Shown in pieces: positions 40,985 through 54,437 of a stretch of 64,000 nucleotides of DNA (within the stretch, counting starts at the first letter, position 1; each line of letters opens with the position of its first letter). The notes under the pieces are model-generated. The model was not told the DNA's origin, ran no database searches, and was given only the letters and a program-made list of their open reading frames with translations. The stretch covers positions 62,001 through 126,000 of the forward strand of contig NZ_AUFF01000006.1 of NCBI RefSeq assembly GCF_000426365.1, written 5' to 3'. The position numbers were made by a program, and so were the translations under genes. The DNA is from Arenimonas composti TR7-09 = DSM 18010 (lineage in GTDB: Bacteria > Pseudomonadota > Gammaproteobacteria > Xanthomonadales > Xanthomonadaceae).

Positions 40985-42475
40985 TCAGTCGGCGGGGACG
41001 GTGCGTTCGCGGGCCCAGGCGCGGATCGCTTCCACCTGCTCGGCCATGAGCACGCTCAGCGGCCGGGTCGCGCGGATTTCGGCGATCAGGCGGTCCTCGT
41101 CGACCGGCACACCGTCGGCATGCGCCGAATACAGCGCGCTGACCACGGCCTGCTCGATCTCGGCGCCGGAGAAACCGGCGGCGGCGTCGGCGAGGGCGTT
41201 CAGCGAGAAGCCCTCCCAGTCGACCTCGCGCTTGTGCAGGTGGATGCGGAAGATCTCGGCGCGCGCCGACGCATCCGGCAGGTCGACGAAGAAGATCTCG
41301 TCGAAGCGGCCCTTGCGCAGCAGTTCCGGCGGCAGTTCCTTCACCGCGTTCGCGGTCGCGACCAGGAACACCTTCGACTTGCGCTCGGCCATCCAGGTCA
41401 GGAAGTAGCCGAGCACGCGCCGCGACACCCCGCCGTCGTCGCTGCCGCCGCTGCTGGCCAGGCCCTTCTCGAGCTCGTCGATCCACAGCACGCAGGGCGC
41501 CACCTGTTCGGCCGAAGCGAGCGCATCGCGCAGGTTCTTCTCGGTCTCGCCGTGGTACTTGTTGTAGAGCGTGCCGAAATCCAGCCGCACCAGCGGCACC
41601 CGGAAGCCGCCGGCCACCGCCTTCGCCGCCAGCGACTTGCCGCAGCCCTGCACGCCGAGCAGCAGGATGCCCTTCGGCGGGTCCAGGCCCGGCGGCAGCG
41701 CCGCGTCGTCGACGAAGGCGCTGCGGCGGGTGTTCACCCACTGCTTGAGCCGGGTGAGCCCGGCGACGTCGGTGAAGCGCGCGGTGTCGTATTCGAAATG
41801 CAGGTGGCCGCTCTTGTTGAGCAGCTCGAACTTCAGCTTGGTCAGCTCCGGCAGGTCGTGGTCGCCGATCGCGCCGTCGCGGAAGATCAGGTGCCGGGCG
41901 ATCCGCCGCGCATCGATCATCGACAGGCCGCGCAGGTTGCGCACCATCGCCTTCAGCGCTTCCGGGTCGATGTCGACGCGGCGGCCGTCGTGTTCGCGCT
42001 GGTAGAGCTTCGCCTCGTCCTGGACCATCTTCAGCAGATGGCGCTCGTCCGGCAGCTTCAGCGGGAAGCGCACCGCCAGCGCCTCGAGGTCGGGCGGCAG
42101 CTCGATCTTCGCGCCGACCAGCACCAGGGTGTGTTCCTTGCAGCCGCGGCGGTCGATCAGCTCGCGCACCATGCGCTGGGTGGTCGCGTAGCCGAGGTAG
42201 GGGTGGAAATCGAGCAGCAGGTGCAGGCCGCGCTGGTCCATGTCGCGGATCACCCGCAGCGTGGTGGGTGCATCCGGCGGCGCCAGCGGCGGGTCCTCGC
42301 CGTCCAGGTCGACGCGGCGCAGCCCTTCGGTGATCGACCAGCGGAACAGCGGCCGCCAGACGTTCATCAGCAGGTGCCGGAACAGGTCGACGACCCGGCC
42401 CTCGTCCGGCGTCTCGATGACGATCAGCGCCGTGTTGGCGCGGACGAGGCTGGTGAGGTCCTGCAGTTCGCTCAT
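40985..42475 (-). CDS. AAA+ ATPase, Ycf46-like
   Basis: 496 residues. The N-terminal ~220 residues form a degenerate ATPase-like domain (TSLVRANTALIVIETPDEGRV, LDFHPYLG). The C-terminal AAA domain is complete: Walker A GVQGCGKSLAAKA, Walker B CVLWIDELEKG, arginine-finger region LLRKGRFDEIFFVDLP. This two-part plan is that of Ycf46, a soluble AAA protein known from cyanobacteria and plastids, whose role in heterotrophs is not established. Two ATGs lie 6 bases apart; the second (42475) is chosen because CCGGGG sits 6 bases before it. Convergent with the AEC gene, 54 bases downstream of the gltD end. Confidence 0.85.
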   Translation of the reverse strand: MSELQDLTSLVRANTALIVIETPDEGRVVDLFRHLLMNVWRPLFRWSITEGLRRVDLDGEDPPLAPPDAPTTLRVIRDMDQRGLHLLLDFHPYLGYATTQRMVRELIDRRGCKEHTLVLVGAKIELPPDLEALAVRFPLKLPDERHLLKMVQDEAKLYQREHDGRRVDIDPEALKAMVRNLRGLSMIDARRIARHLIFRDGAIGDHDLPELTKLKFELLNKSGHLHFEYDTARFTDVAGLTRLKQWVNTRRSAFVDDAALPPGLDPPKGILLLGVQGCGKSLAAKAVAGGFRVPLVRLDFGTLYNKYHGETEKNLRDALASAEQVAPCVLWIDELEKGLASSGGSDDGGVSRRVLGYFLTWMAERKSKVFLVATANAVKELPPELLRKGRFDEIFFVDLPDASARAEIFRIHLHKREVDWEGFSLNALADAAAGFSGAEIEQAVVSALYSAHADGVPVDEDRLIAEIRATRPLSVLMAEQVEAIRAWARERTVPAD

Positions 42476-42529
42476 GCGCATCCCCGGAAGCAGGGGCGGA
42501 TGATAGCGCTGGGGTGGTGCGGGAAGGGC

Positions 42530-42552
42530 ATCGCGCCTGAAGGCGCTCCTAC
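42530..42552. repeat. REP element at the gltD end
   Basis: Inverted complete REP (ATCGCGCCTGAAGGCGCTCC then TAC). Read on the minus strand, its GTAG supplies the TAG stop codon of gltD (42549-42551). Confidence 0.93.
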
Positions 42553-43976
42553 GGGGGGTGGGGGGTGCCGAGGAGGTGGCGGGTGATGGCGTGGGCGGCC
42601 TGGCGGCCGTCGTGCACGGCGGTGACGACGAGATCGGCGCCGCGCACGTTGTCGCCGCCGGCGAAGACCTTCGGGTGCCCGGTGGCGCCGTCGGCACCAA
42701 GGACGCGTACGCGGCCGTCGGCGTGCAGGCCGATGCCGTGTTCGCGCCACCATGGCGCCGGGCTCGGCCGGAAACCGAAGGCGAGGATGACGAGGTCGGC
42801 CGGCAGCACGCGCTCGCTGCCGGCGACGGTGGCGATGCCGCCGCTGCGGCCGGCACCGGCGACGGTGTCGACGACACGCACGCCGGCGACATGCGCGCCG
42901 TCGGCGCCCGCTTCCAGCGCCAGCGGCTGGCAGTGGAAGACGAAGGACACGCCCTCCTCGCGCGCATGGGCGACTTCGCGCCGCGAGCCGGGCATGTCGG
43001 CCTCGCCGCGACGGTAGACGCAGCTCACCTCGCCGGCGCCGAGGCGCCGCGCCGAGCGCACGCAGTCCATCGCGGTATCGCCGCCGCCGAGCACCAGCAC
43101 GCGACGGCCGCGGAAGTCCGGCAGGTCCGCATCCGCCGCGATCGCGTCGCCGGCCTCGGCAGCGAACTGCCGCCGCGCATTGGCCACCAGGAAGGGCAGG
43201 GCCTGCAGCACGCCCGGCAGCTCGCGCCCGGCCAGGCCGCCGTCGACCGGCGTGGTCGCGCCGGTGCCGAGGAAAACGGCGTCGAAACCGCGCAGCAGTT
43301 CGCCGCCGAGCGCGGCATCGACCTCGGTGTGCAGGTGGAAGCGCACACCCATCGCCTCCAGCACCGCGCGCCGCGTCCGCACCACCGCCTTCTCCAGCTT
43401 GAAGGCCGGGATGCCGAAGCTGAGCAAACCGCCGATCTCGCCGTGGCGGTCGAAGACATGCGCCTCGATGCCGGCCCGCGCGAGGCGGTCGGCGCAGGCC
43501 AGACCGGCCGGACCGGCACCGATCACCGCGACCCGCCTGCCACTCGCCCGCACCGCCGACAGGTCCGGCCGCCAGCCCTGCCGGAAGGCCTCGTCGACGA
43601 TGTATTTCTCCACCGCGCCGATCGTCACCGCATCGAAGCCGGTCTCGAGCGTGCAGTCGCCTTCGCAGAGCCGGTCCTGTGGACAGACGCGGCCGCAGAT
43701 TTCCGGCAGCGGGTTGCTCTCGTGCGCCAGCTCCGCGGCCTCGAACAGCCGGCCCTCGCGCACCAGCGCCAGCCAGTCGGGGATCGGGTTGTGCAGCGGG
43801 CATTTCCAGGAACAGTAGGGATTGCCGCAGTCGAGACAGCGGGCCGATTGTTCGGCGGCGTCCGCCGGCGCGAAGCCGGGATGGCTCTCGCCCCAGCCGA
43901 GCAGGCGCACCGGCACCGGCAGTGGCCGCGGCAGCCGCCGTGGAACTTCGAGGAACTGGAAGGGCTGTCGTTTCAT
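42549..43976 (-). CDS. gltD: Glutamate synthase, small (beta) subunit
   Basis: 475 residues, the usual length. The N-terminal Cys-rich iron-sulfur region (EQSARCLDCGNPYCSWKCPLHNPIPDW, with CGRVCPQDRLCEGDC) is followed by an FAD motif (AVIGAGPAGLACADRLA) and an NADPH motif (LVLGGGDTAMDCVRSARRLG), ending AGGDNVRGADLVVTAVHDGR. It feeds electrons from NADPH to GltB. It lies 19 bases downstream of gltB. The last codons LLGTPHPP lead straight into a REP whose TAG is the stop. Confidence 0.97.
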   Translation of the reverse strand: MKRQPFQFLEVPRRLPRPLPVPVRLLGWGESHPGFAPADAAEQSARCLDCGNPYCSWKCPLHNPIPDWLALVREGRLFEAAELAHESNPLPEICGRVCPQDRLCEGDCTLETGFDAVTIGAVEKYIVDEAFRQGWRPDLSAVRASGRRVAVIGAGPAGLACADRLARAGIEAHVFDRHGEIGGLLSFGIPAFKLEKAVVRTRRAVLEAMGVRFHLHTEVDAALGGELLRGFDAVFLGTGATTPVDGGLAGRELPGVLQALPFLVANARRQFAAEAGDAIAADADLPDFRGRRVLVLGGGDTAMDCVRSARRLGAGEVSCVYRRGEADMPGSRREVAHAREEGVSFVFHCQPLALEAGADGAHVAGVRVVDTVAGAGRSGGIATVAGSERVLPADLVILAFGFRPSPAPWWREHGIGLHADGRVRVLGADGATGHPKVFAGGDNVRGADLVVTAVHDGRQAAHAITRHLLGTPHPP

Positions 43977-43995
43977 CGCGATTGCCGCCTGCCCC

Positions 43996-48456
<4,461 letters not shown>

Positions 48457-48606
48457 GCCACCTCCGTGGCAACCGGGGACCACCCGACCGTCCCACGGCC
48501 GCATAGAGCATCTGCTCGGCCGGTGGCGGCGGCCCGCAGCCAGCGCGCTTCCGGCCCCGCGACATGCGGGTTAGAGTGCCCCAACCCGCTCGCGGAGGAT
48601 CCCGGC

Positions 48607-49239
48607 ATGCACACGATCCTGGTGGCCAGCTCGAAGGGTGGCGCCGGCAAGACCACGCTGACGACCAACCTGGCCGCGCACCACGCGGTACAGGGCAAGG
48701 CCACCGCGATCCTCGACGCCGACCGCCAGCAGTCGGCCACCCGCTGGTGCGAGAAGCGCGCCGAACTGCCGACCGCGGTGCTGCCGCTCGACGGCACCCG
48801 CCGCGGCTGGCGCGACAAGCTGCCCGCCGGCATCGACGTGCTGGTGATCGACGCCGCGGCCGGGGCGATGGGCGACGACCTGGAGGCCTACGTCGCCCTG
48901 GCCGACGCCGTGGTCGTGCCGGTGCTGCCGTCGATGATCGACCTCGAGGCGACGGTGCCGTTCCTGAACTCGCTCGCGGCCAATCCGCGGGTGAAGAAGG
49001 GCAAGCTGCCGGTCGGCCTGGTCGGCAACCGCCTCAAGCCGTGGACCAGCAACAGCCAGCAGACCCTCGCCCAGCTGAAGGCGTGGCCCTATCCGCTGGT
49101 CGCCGAACTGCGCGACACCCAGGCCTACGTGCTGATGTGCGCCCTCGGCAAGTCGGTCTTCGACTACCACTCCGAACAACTGCGCAGCCACCAGCAGGAC
49201 TGGGCGCCGCTGCTGCGCTGGCTGAAGAAGGCCGGCTGA
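48607..49239 (+). CDS. ParA/MinD-family ATPase, orphan
   Basis: 210 residues. The deviant Walker A KGGAGKTT with the signature Lys, switch DADRQQSATRW and the Walker B-like VLVIDAAAG identify the family. It has no parB gene or centromere-like repeat nearby, so it is an orphan; such proteins position cargo other than the chromosome (for example chemotaxis or carbon-related complexes). The GCGGAGGATCCCGGC ribosome site fixes the ATG. It is divergent from gltB with a 150-base gap and is followed 39 bases later by sixA. Confidence 0.92.
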   Translation: MHTILVASSKGGAGKTTLTTNLAAHHAVQGKATAILDADRQQSATRWCEKRAELPTAVLPLDGTRRGWRDKLPAGIDVLVIDAAAGAMGDDLEAYVALADAVVVPVLPSMIDLEATVPFLNSLAANPRVKKGKLPVGLVGNRLKPWTSNSQQTLAQLKAWPYPLVAELRDTQAYVLMCALGKSVFDYHSEQLRSHQQDWAPLLRWLKKAG

Positions 49240-49278
49240 GGCCGGCACCCGTCCGCAACCGCCACGCAAGGGACTGCC

Positions 49279-49755
49279 ATGCGCGAACTGATCCTGCTCC
49301 GCCACGCCCACGCCGAGAACGCATTGCCCGGCCAGGACGACCACGACCGCCCGCTGTCGCTGCAGGGCCAGGCCGAAGCCGAGGCCGCCGGCCGCTGGCT
49401 GCGCGAACACGGCCACCTGCCGGCGCGGGTCGTCGTTTCCAGTGCGCGGCGCGCCCGCGAGACCGTCGAGCAGGCGCTGGCCGCGCTCGGCTACGTCGAG
49501 GTGCGCGAGGACGCGCGCATCTACGACGCCACGCCGGGCCGCCTGCTGCAGGTGCTCGACGACCACCGCGAGATCTCGCCGCTGCTGCTGGTCGGCCACA
49601 ACCCCGGCTTCGAACAGCTCGTGGCCCTGCTCAGTGCAGGCCGCTCCGGCGAGTTCCGCGGCATGCCGGCCGGCGGCGTCGCGGTGCTGCAGTTCGACGA
49701 AGGCGTGGGGCTGGAGCCGGGGGCGGCCAAGCTGGCCAACTTCTGGTGGCCGTGA
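49279..49755 (+). CDS. sixA: Phosphohistidine phosphatase SixA
   Basis: 158 residues, as E. coli SixA (161). Histidine-phosphatase fold with LLRHAHAE (the nucleophilic His in the RHG-type motif), SSARRARETVEQAL and VGHNPGFEQL (second catalytic His). It removes phosphate from His of HPt-type or PTS proteins. Possible targets in this window include the HPt of the hybrid kinase, but that is inference. Same strand as parA with an AAGGGAC ribosome site. Confidence 0.92.
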   Translation: MRELILLRHAHAENALPGQDDHDRPLSLQGQAEAEAAGRWLREHGHLPARVVVSSARRARETVEQALAALGYVEVREDARIYDATPGRLLQVLDDHREISPLLLVGHNPGFEQLVALLSAGRSGEFRGMPAGGVAVLQFDEGVGLEPGAAKLANFWWP

Positions 49756-49803
49756 TGACTTCCTAGTTCGCAGGGCGTACGGGGGACGGGGAATTCGACG
49801 ACG

Positions 49804-50409
49804 GTGCGACCTCGAGCCTCCGCGACCTCGTCCCTCGTACGGACCACGACCTGCCTCGCCCTGCTCGCGACGTCGGCCACACCGCCGCCCGAGGCCTTCG
49901 ACCCGGCCGGCGCGCGCGCCGAATTCAGTGTCGAGCTGCGCATGGCCGGCACCGTGCCGGGCAGTTTCGGCGCGATCGACGGCGAACTGGTGGCCACCCG
50001 CGAGGGCCTGTGGCGGGTGGAGGTGACGGTCGACGCCCGCGCGCTGCGGCTCGACGGCCCGCAATGGATGGAGCGCACGACCCGCTCGCCGCGCTTCCTC
50101 GCCGTCGACGCCTACCCGCGCATCGCGTTCAGCTCGCGGCCGTTCGCACGCGAACTGCTGCACGTGGGCGGCGCGCTGGCCGGCGAACTCGTCCTGCGCG
50201 GCGTCCGCCGTGAGGTGAGCTTCATGCTCGCCCCGGCAACCTGCGCGACGCCCGGCTACGGCTGCGAGATCCGGGTACGCGGCGACGTCGACCGCCGGGC
50301 CTTCGGGATGACGGCGCAACGACTGCTGCTGCGCGATACAGTCGGCTTCGAATTCCACGTGCGACTGCGACCCCCCGACGCCCCCGCCGGAACTCCCCCT
50401 ACGCCATGA
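49804..50409 (+). CDS. YceI-like secreted lipocalin-fold protein
   Basis: 201 residues. The YceI-like beta-barrel fold is supported by FSVELRMAGTVPGSFGAIDGEL, YPRIAFSSRPF, and the C-terminal DVDRRAFGMTAQ. The N-terminus (TSSLVRTTTCLALLATSAT) could be a signal peptide, with a possible lipobox-like LATSA but no Cys. The GTG start at 49804 is the only suitable codon and has no ribosome site, so it is uncertain. Its TGA overlaps the ATG of the PLD lipoprotein by 4 bases (ATGA), which couples the two. Confidence 0.82.
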   Translation: MRPRASATSSLVRTTTCLALLATSATPPPEAFDPAGARAEFSVELRMAGTVPGSFGAIDGELVATREGLWRVEVTVDARALRLDGPQWMERTTRSPRFLAVDAYPRIAFSSRPFARELLHVGGALAGELVLRGVRREVSFMLAPATCATPGYGCEIRVRGDVDRRAFGMTAQRLLLRDTVGFEFHVRLRPPDAPAGTPPTP

Positions 50410-52433
50410 GCCCGTTCCGCCTAGGTATCGCCCTGCTGGTGCTGCTGCTCGCCGGCTGCGCCACGCTGTCGCCGGAGCAGCGCGCCCGGGCCGAAGAGAT
50501 CGCCATCGCAGGCCGCAGCCAGGTGGTCGAATGCCCGTCGGGCTGCCACATCGACTCGCCGCTGCTGGCACTCGGCCATGCCGCGGTCGCCGCGTCCGCG
50601 CCCGGGGCGCCGCGCCACCACGTCGTCCTGCTCGACGGCGGCCAGGATTCGCTGCTGGCGCGCGTGCACCTGATCCGCGCCGCGCGCGAGTCGATCGACG
50701 TGCAGATGTTCATCTTCGACGCCGACGACAGCGGCCAGCTGGTGCTCGACGAACTGCTGGCGGCGGCGCGGCGCGGGGTGAAGGTGCGCGTGCTGCTCGA
50801 CCAGCTCTACGGCCTGGCCGACCCGAACCTGCAGGCGACCCTGGCCGGCGCCCACGTGAACTTCGAGCTGCGCCTGTACAACCCGACCTTCGACGAGGCG
50901 AAGACCCAGCAGCTCGAATACGCCGCCGGCGTGCTCTTCAGCTTCCGCCGCTTCAACCAGCGCATGCACAGCAAGCTGATGCTGTTCGACGATGTCGTCG
51001 GCATCACCGGCGGGCGCAACATCCAGGACCGCTATTTCGACTGGGCGAAGGAATACAACTACCGCGACCGCGACCTGCTGGTCGCCGGGCCGGTCGCGGC
51101 GGCGATGGGCGTGAACTTCGACGCTTTCTGGGATTACGAGCGCTCGGTGCCGTCGGAGCGGCTGGGCGACGTCGGCGAGCGCCTGCTCGGCGCCGGCGCG
51201 GTGCCGGTGCATCCGCTGCTCGCCGACGACGCGGTGCGGGCCGCGCGGGTGCGGGCGATGGCGGCGCTGGCGGCCGACGGCGCCGCGGTGTGGGAACGTC
51301 TGGAACCGTTCGCGTTGCCGGTCGGCCGGGTCGAGTTCCACGCCGACCTGCCCGAGAAGCACGACGACGCGGCCCCGGCGCACGAGGACGCGTCGCGCGA
51401 GATGCGCGACCTGATCGCCGGCGCCGAATCCGACATCGTGCTGCAGACGCCCTATCTGGTGCTGTCGCGGCAGGCGCGCGACCTGTTCACCGAGCTGCAG
51501 GCGCGCGGCACGCCGCCGCAGGTGTGGATCTCGACGAATTCGCTCGCCGCCACCGACGCCTTCCCGGTCTATGCGATGAGCCACAAGTACAAGCGCCTGT
51601 ACCTGCGCGAACTCGGCTTCCGCATCCACGAGTACAAGCCCTATCCGGCCGATTCGCCGATCGACCTCGCCGCGACCGGCGCGCTCGAGGTGGTGCCGGA
51701 CGTGCGCATCCCGCGCGCCGATCTGGTGCCGCGCGCGCCGAAGACCGCCGGCGAGGCGGCCGCCGCCGCGCGCGCCGAGCGGCTGGCGCTGTCGGGTGGC
51801 GTGGATCCGCGCATCAAGGCGCGCGAGGAAGCGATCGCCGCGCGCGAACGTGCGCTGGCGGCGGCCGCGGCGGCGGAAGCCGAACGCGCCGCCCGCGCCG
51901 ACACCCGGCAGCCGCTGTTCGGCTCGGGCTCGCGCGGCTCGGCGGGACCGGTGCCGCTGCGCGGTGCCGGCGTGCGCGTCGGCCTGCACGCGAAGTCGAT
52001 GGTGGTCGACGACCGCATCGGCGTCGTCGGCACCCACAACTTCGACCCGCGCTCGGACAACCTCAACACCGAAAGCATGGTCGTCGTGCACGACGCCGAT
52101 TTCGCGACCGCGCTGCGCGCCAGCATCGTCCGCGACATGTCGCCGGAGAACGCCTGGCTGATCGCCCGCGACGAGAAGCCGCCGGTGCTGTCGGGCCTGG
52201 TCTACAGCCTCGGCAAGGTGTCGGAGGCGTTGCCGGTGTTCGACATCTGGCCCTTCCCCTACGCGACCAGCTGGGAGCTGCGCCCGGGCTGCGAGCCGCT
52301 GCCGCCCGACGACCCGCGCTTCGCCGAGTGCTACGAGAACGTCGGCGCCTTCCCCGAGGTCGACCTGCCGCTGAAGACCGTCTACACCCGCATCCTCACT
52401 GCCTTCGGCGCCGGCCTGATTCCGATCCTCTGA
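50406..52433 (+). CDS. Phospholipase D-family lipoprotein, cardiolipin synthase (ClsC-like)
   Basis: 675 residues with lipobox LAGC (Cys18). Two HKD motifs are intact: MHSKLMLFDDVVGITGGRNI (residues ~190-210) and LHAKSMVVDDRIGVVGTHNFD (~525-545). Paired HKD sites in a single chain are the basis for making cardiolipin from two phospholipids or splitting phosphodiesters. An Ala/Glu/Arg-rich helical insert (~440-500, EEAIAARERALAAAAAAEAE) lies between the two halves and is not usual in ClsC. The start is coupled to the YceI gene by a 4-base overlap. Confidence 0.9.
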   Translation: MSPFRLGIALLVLLLAGCATLSPEQRARAEEIAIAGRSQVVECPSGCHIDSPLLALGHAAVAASAPGAPRHHVVLLDGGQDSLLARVHLIRAARESIDVQMFIFDADDSGQLVLDELLAAARRGVKVRVLLDQLYGLADPNLQATLAGAHVNFELRLYNPTFDEAKTQQLEYAAGVLFSFRRFNQRMHSKLMLFDDVVGITGGRNIQDRYFDWAKEYNYRDRDLLVAGPVAAAMGVNFDAFWDYERSVPSERLGDVGERLLGAGAVPVHPLLADDAVRAARVRAMAALAADGAAVWERLEPFALPVGRVEFHADLPEKHDDAAPAHEDASREMRDLIAGAESDIVLQTPYLVLSRQARDLFTELQARGTPPQVWISTNSLAATDAFPVYAMSHKYKRLYLRELGFRIHEYKPYPADSPIDLAATGALEVVPDVRIPRADLVPRAPKTAGEAAAAARAERLALSGGVDPRIKAREEAIAARERALAAAAAAEAERAARADTRQPLFGSGSRGSAGPVPLRGAGVRVGLHAKSMVVDDRIGVVGTHNFDPRSDNLNTESMVVVHDADFATALRASIVRDMSPENAWLIARDEKPPVLSGLVYSLGKVSEALPVFDIWPFPYATSWELRPGCEPLPPDDPRFAECYENVGAFPEVDLPLKTVYTRILTAFGAGLIPIL

Positions 52434-52509
52434 GCCACGTGTCGCATTGACGGGGTTGGCGGCCCCGCCTAGTCTGCCGTTCTCCCTGAACCCGCCACCG
52501 GATTCCGCC

Positions 52510-53118
52510 ATGTCCCTGACGCTGACCTTCGAACTCTCCGACCGCGACCTGGAGCACTTCCAGAAGGCCATCGAGTCGGCACGCCAGGCGGCCGGGCAGA
52601 AGTCGGCCGAGGACATCATCGCCGCGGCCGCGCGCCTGCTCGGCGGCGCCGACAAGGTCGAGGTGCCGGACTTCATCGCCCAGCGCCTCGAGCGCCTGGA
52701 CGCACTGATCGCGATGGTGCGCGACGACGGCTGGCACCTGCCGGAAGAGGACCGCAGCCGGGTGCTGTCGGCGCTGGCCTACTTCGCCGACCCGAGCGAC
52801 GTGATCCCGGACCACATCCCGGTGCTGGGCTACCTGGACGATGCGATCGCGATCGAGATGTGCGTCAAGGACCTCAAGCACGAGCTCGACGCCTACGACG
52901 AGTTCTGCGAGTTCCGCCAGAACGAGGCCGACCGCCGCGGCATGGATCCGGCCGGCGTCGGCCGCGCCGACTGGCTGGAGGCCCGCCGCGACGAGCTGAT
53001 CGACCGCATGCACCGCCGCCGCAACCGCGAGACCGGTTCCGGCTACGGCGACAGCAGCGGCTACCAGCGCCGCAGCTACACCTCCGGCTTCCGCCCCGGC
53101 ATGATGCGCGTCCGCTGA
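52510..53118 (+). CDS. DUF1232 (YkvA-type) protein
   Basis: 202 residues. The stretch AYFADPSDVIPDHIPVLGYLDDAIAIEM (given here in parts: PSDVIPDHIPVLGYLDD at ~97-113) is the YkvA signature, normally in a short hydrophobic hairpin. An N-terminal helical extension with FELSDRDLEHFQKAIESARQ and a C-terminal Arg/Gly/Ser-rich tail are additions. The function of YkvA proteins is unknown. The region between the PLD gene and this one is 76 bases and contains a TAGTCT box. Confidence 0.83.
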   Translation: MSLTLTFELSDRDLEHFQKAIESARQAAGQKSAEDIIAAAARLLGGADKVEVPDFIAQRLERLDALIAMVRDDGWHLPEEDRSRVLSALAYFADPSDVIPDHIPVLGYLDDAIAIEMCVKDLKHELDAYDEFCEFRQNEADRRGMDPAGVGRADWLEARRDELIDRMHRRRNRETGSGYGDSSGYQRRSYTSGFRPGMMRVR

Positions 53119-53165
53119 GCCGCGCCAGCGCCGCCGCGTCCCGCGGCGGCCGTACGGACCCGACG

Positions 53166-53594
53166 ATGAGCGATCCCTTCCGCCAGCGCCCCGGCATCGA
53201 GGTGCTGAACCGTTTCATGCCCGGCACCGCCGGCGCCAGCCTCGGCATCACGATCACCGAGCACGGCGCCGATTTCCTGCGCGCGACGATGCCGGTCGAC
53301 GAGCGCACGAAGCAGCCCTTCGGCCTGCTGCACGGCGGCGCTTCGGTGCTGCTGGCCGAGACCCTGGCCAGCCTCGGCGGCCAGCTCTGCCTGGACCCGG
53401 CCTCGGGCCAGCGCGTCGTCGGGCTCGAGATCAACGCCAACCACCTGCGGGCGGTCACCGCCGGCACGGTCACCGGCACCGCCCGGCCGATCCATGTCGG
53501 CCGCGCGACCCAGGTGTGGGAGATCCGCATCGAGGACGAGCAGGGCCGGGCCTGCTGCATTTCGCGGATGACCGCGGCGGTCGTCGGGAACTGA
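53166..53594 (+). CDS. Hotdog-fold acyl-CoA thioesterase (YdiI/EntH-like)
   Basis: 142 residues, as YdiI (136) and EntH (137). The hotdog helix carries PFGLLHGGASVLLAETLASLGG with the catalytic Glu, preceded by the acyl-CoA-binding HGG motif; VVGLEINANHLR is the conserved loop. It hydrolyses acyl-CoA thioesters, perhaps DHNA-CoA in quinone synthesis or misprimed acyl groups, but no neighbour fixes the substrate. Codon 1 follows GACCCGACG. It lies 47 bases after the DUF1232 gene and 37 before plsC. Confidence 0.9.
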   Translation: MSDPFRQRPGIEVLNRFMPGTAGASLGITITEHGADFLRATMPVDERTKQPFGLLHGGASVLLAETLASLGGQLCLDPASGQRVVGLEINANHLRAVTAGTVTGTARPIHVGRATQVWEIRIEDEQGRACCISRMTAAVVGN

Positions 53595-53618
53595 CCCCGG
53601 ACTCCAGCGGGAGGCCCG

Positions 53619-53624
53619 TACAAT
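53619..53624 (+). promoter_or_regulatory. -10 box (TACAAT) for leaderless plsC
   Basis: TACAAT ends 7 bases before the plsC ATG without any Shine-Dalgarno site between. CTGACC occurs 22 bases further up, too far for a normal -35, so the -35 element is unclear. Confidence 0.5.
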
Positions 53625-53631
53625 CCCGCCC

Positions 53632-54390
53632 ATGCCTCTCGCCCGCCCGCTGCGCTACCTCTGGCGCCTGCCCTTCCTGCTCGTGCACGTGCTGGTCGGC
53701 CTGCCGATCACGCTGGCGCTGATCAATCCGCTGACCGCGCGCATCGTGATCCGCGGCGAGCGGCTGGACCACCGGGTGATCCGCACCTGGTCGACGCTGA
53801 TGATCCGCATCTTCGGCCTGCGCGTGCGCCGGGTCGGCACGCCGCTGCCGGGGGCGGTGCTGTTCGTCGCCAACCACGTCAGCTGGATCGACATCACCCT
53901 GATCCACAGCCAGCGCATGATGGGCTTCGTCGCCAAGGCGGAGATCGCCCGCTGGCCGGTGATCGGCTGGGTCGCCAGCCGCGGCGAGACGATCTACCAC
54001 CACCGCGGCAGCAACGACTCCCTGCACGGGGTGATGCACCGGATGGTGCGCCGGCTCGAGCAGGGCCTGGCGGTCGGGGTGTTCCCGGAAGGGCGCACGA
54101 CCCGCGGCGATGCGGTCGGCGTCTTCCATGCCCGCATCTTCCAGCCGGCGATCGTCGCCAACGTGCCGGCGCAGCCGGTGGCGCTGAAGTACGGCGAGGG
54201 CGGCGACGCCCAGACCGTCGTGGCCTTCCACGCTAGCGAGAACTTCCTGCAGAACTTCTTCCGCCTGCTGGGTGAACCGGTGCGGGTGGTCGAAGTACAT
54301 TTCCTCGAGCCGGTCGCTCCCAGCGAGGACGGCCGCCGGCGCATGGCCGAGACCTGCCGCGAGCGCATCGTCGCCGCGATGGCGGCCTGA
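53632..54390 (+). CDS. plsC: 1-acylglycerol-3-phosphate acyltransferase (PlsC family)
   Basis: 252 residues. NHVSWID is the NHX4D catalytic motif and FPEGRTTRGD is the acceptor-binding motif; a membrane helix at residues ~15-35 anchors it to the inner membrane. It makes phosphatidic acid from lysophosphatidic acid and acyl-ACP or acyl-CoA. Several PlsC paralogues usually coexist in one genome, so the exact acceptor (for example an ornithine lipid) is open. YheT-like hydrolase follows 47 bases later. Confidence 0.9.
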   Translation: MPLARPLRYLWRLPFLLVHVLVGLPITLALINPLTARIVIRGERLDHRVIRTWSTLMIRIFGLRVRRVGTPLPGAVLFVANHVSWIDITLIHSQRMMGFVAKAEIARWPVIGWVASRGETIYHHRGSNDSLHGVMHRMVRRLEQGLAVGVFPEGRTTRGDAVGVFHARIFQPAIVANVPAQPVALKYGEGGDAQTVVAFHASENFLQNFFRLLGEPVRVVEVHFLEPVAPSEDGRRRMAETCRERIVAAMAA

Positions 54391-54437
54391 GCCGGCCCGG
54401 CCGGGCGCGACCTGCGACGACACGGAGCCCCCGCCCG

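Noticed and set aside
10307-42552. Regularly repeated REP units considered as a CRISPR array
   Set aside because: Copies are in both orientations, at uneven spacing, without unique spacers of constant length, and no cas gene is present.
48607-49239. Chromosome or plasmid partition locus
   Set aside because: The ParA-like gene has no parB partner, parS-like repeats or replication genes in the window.
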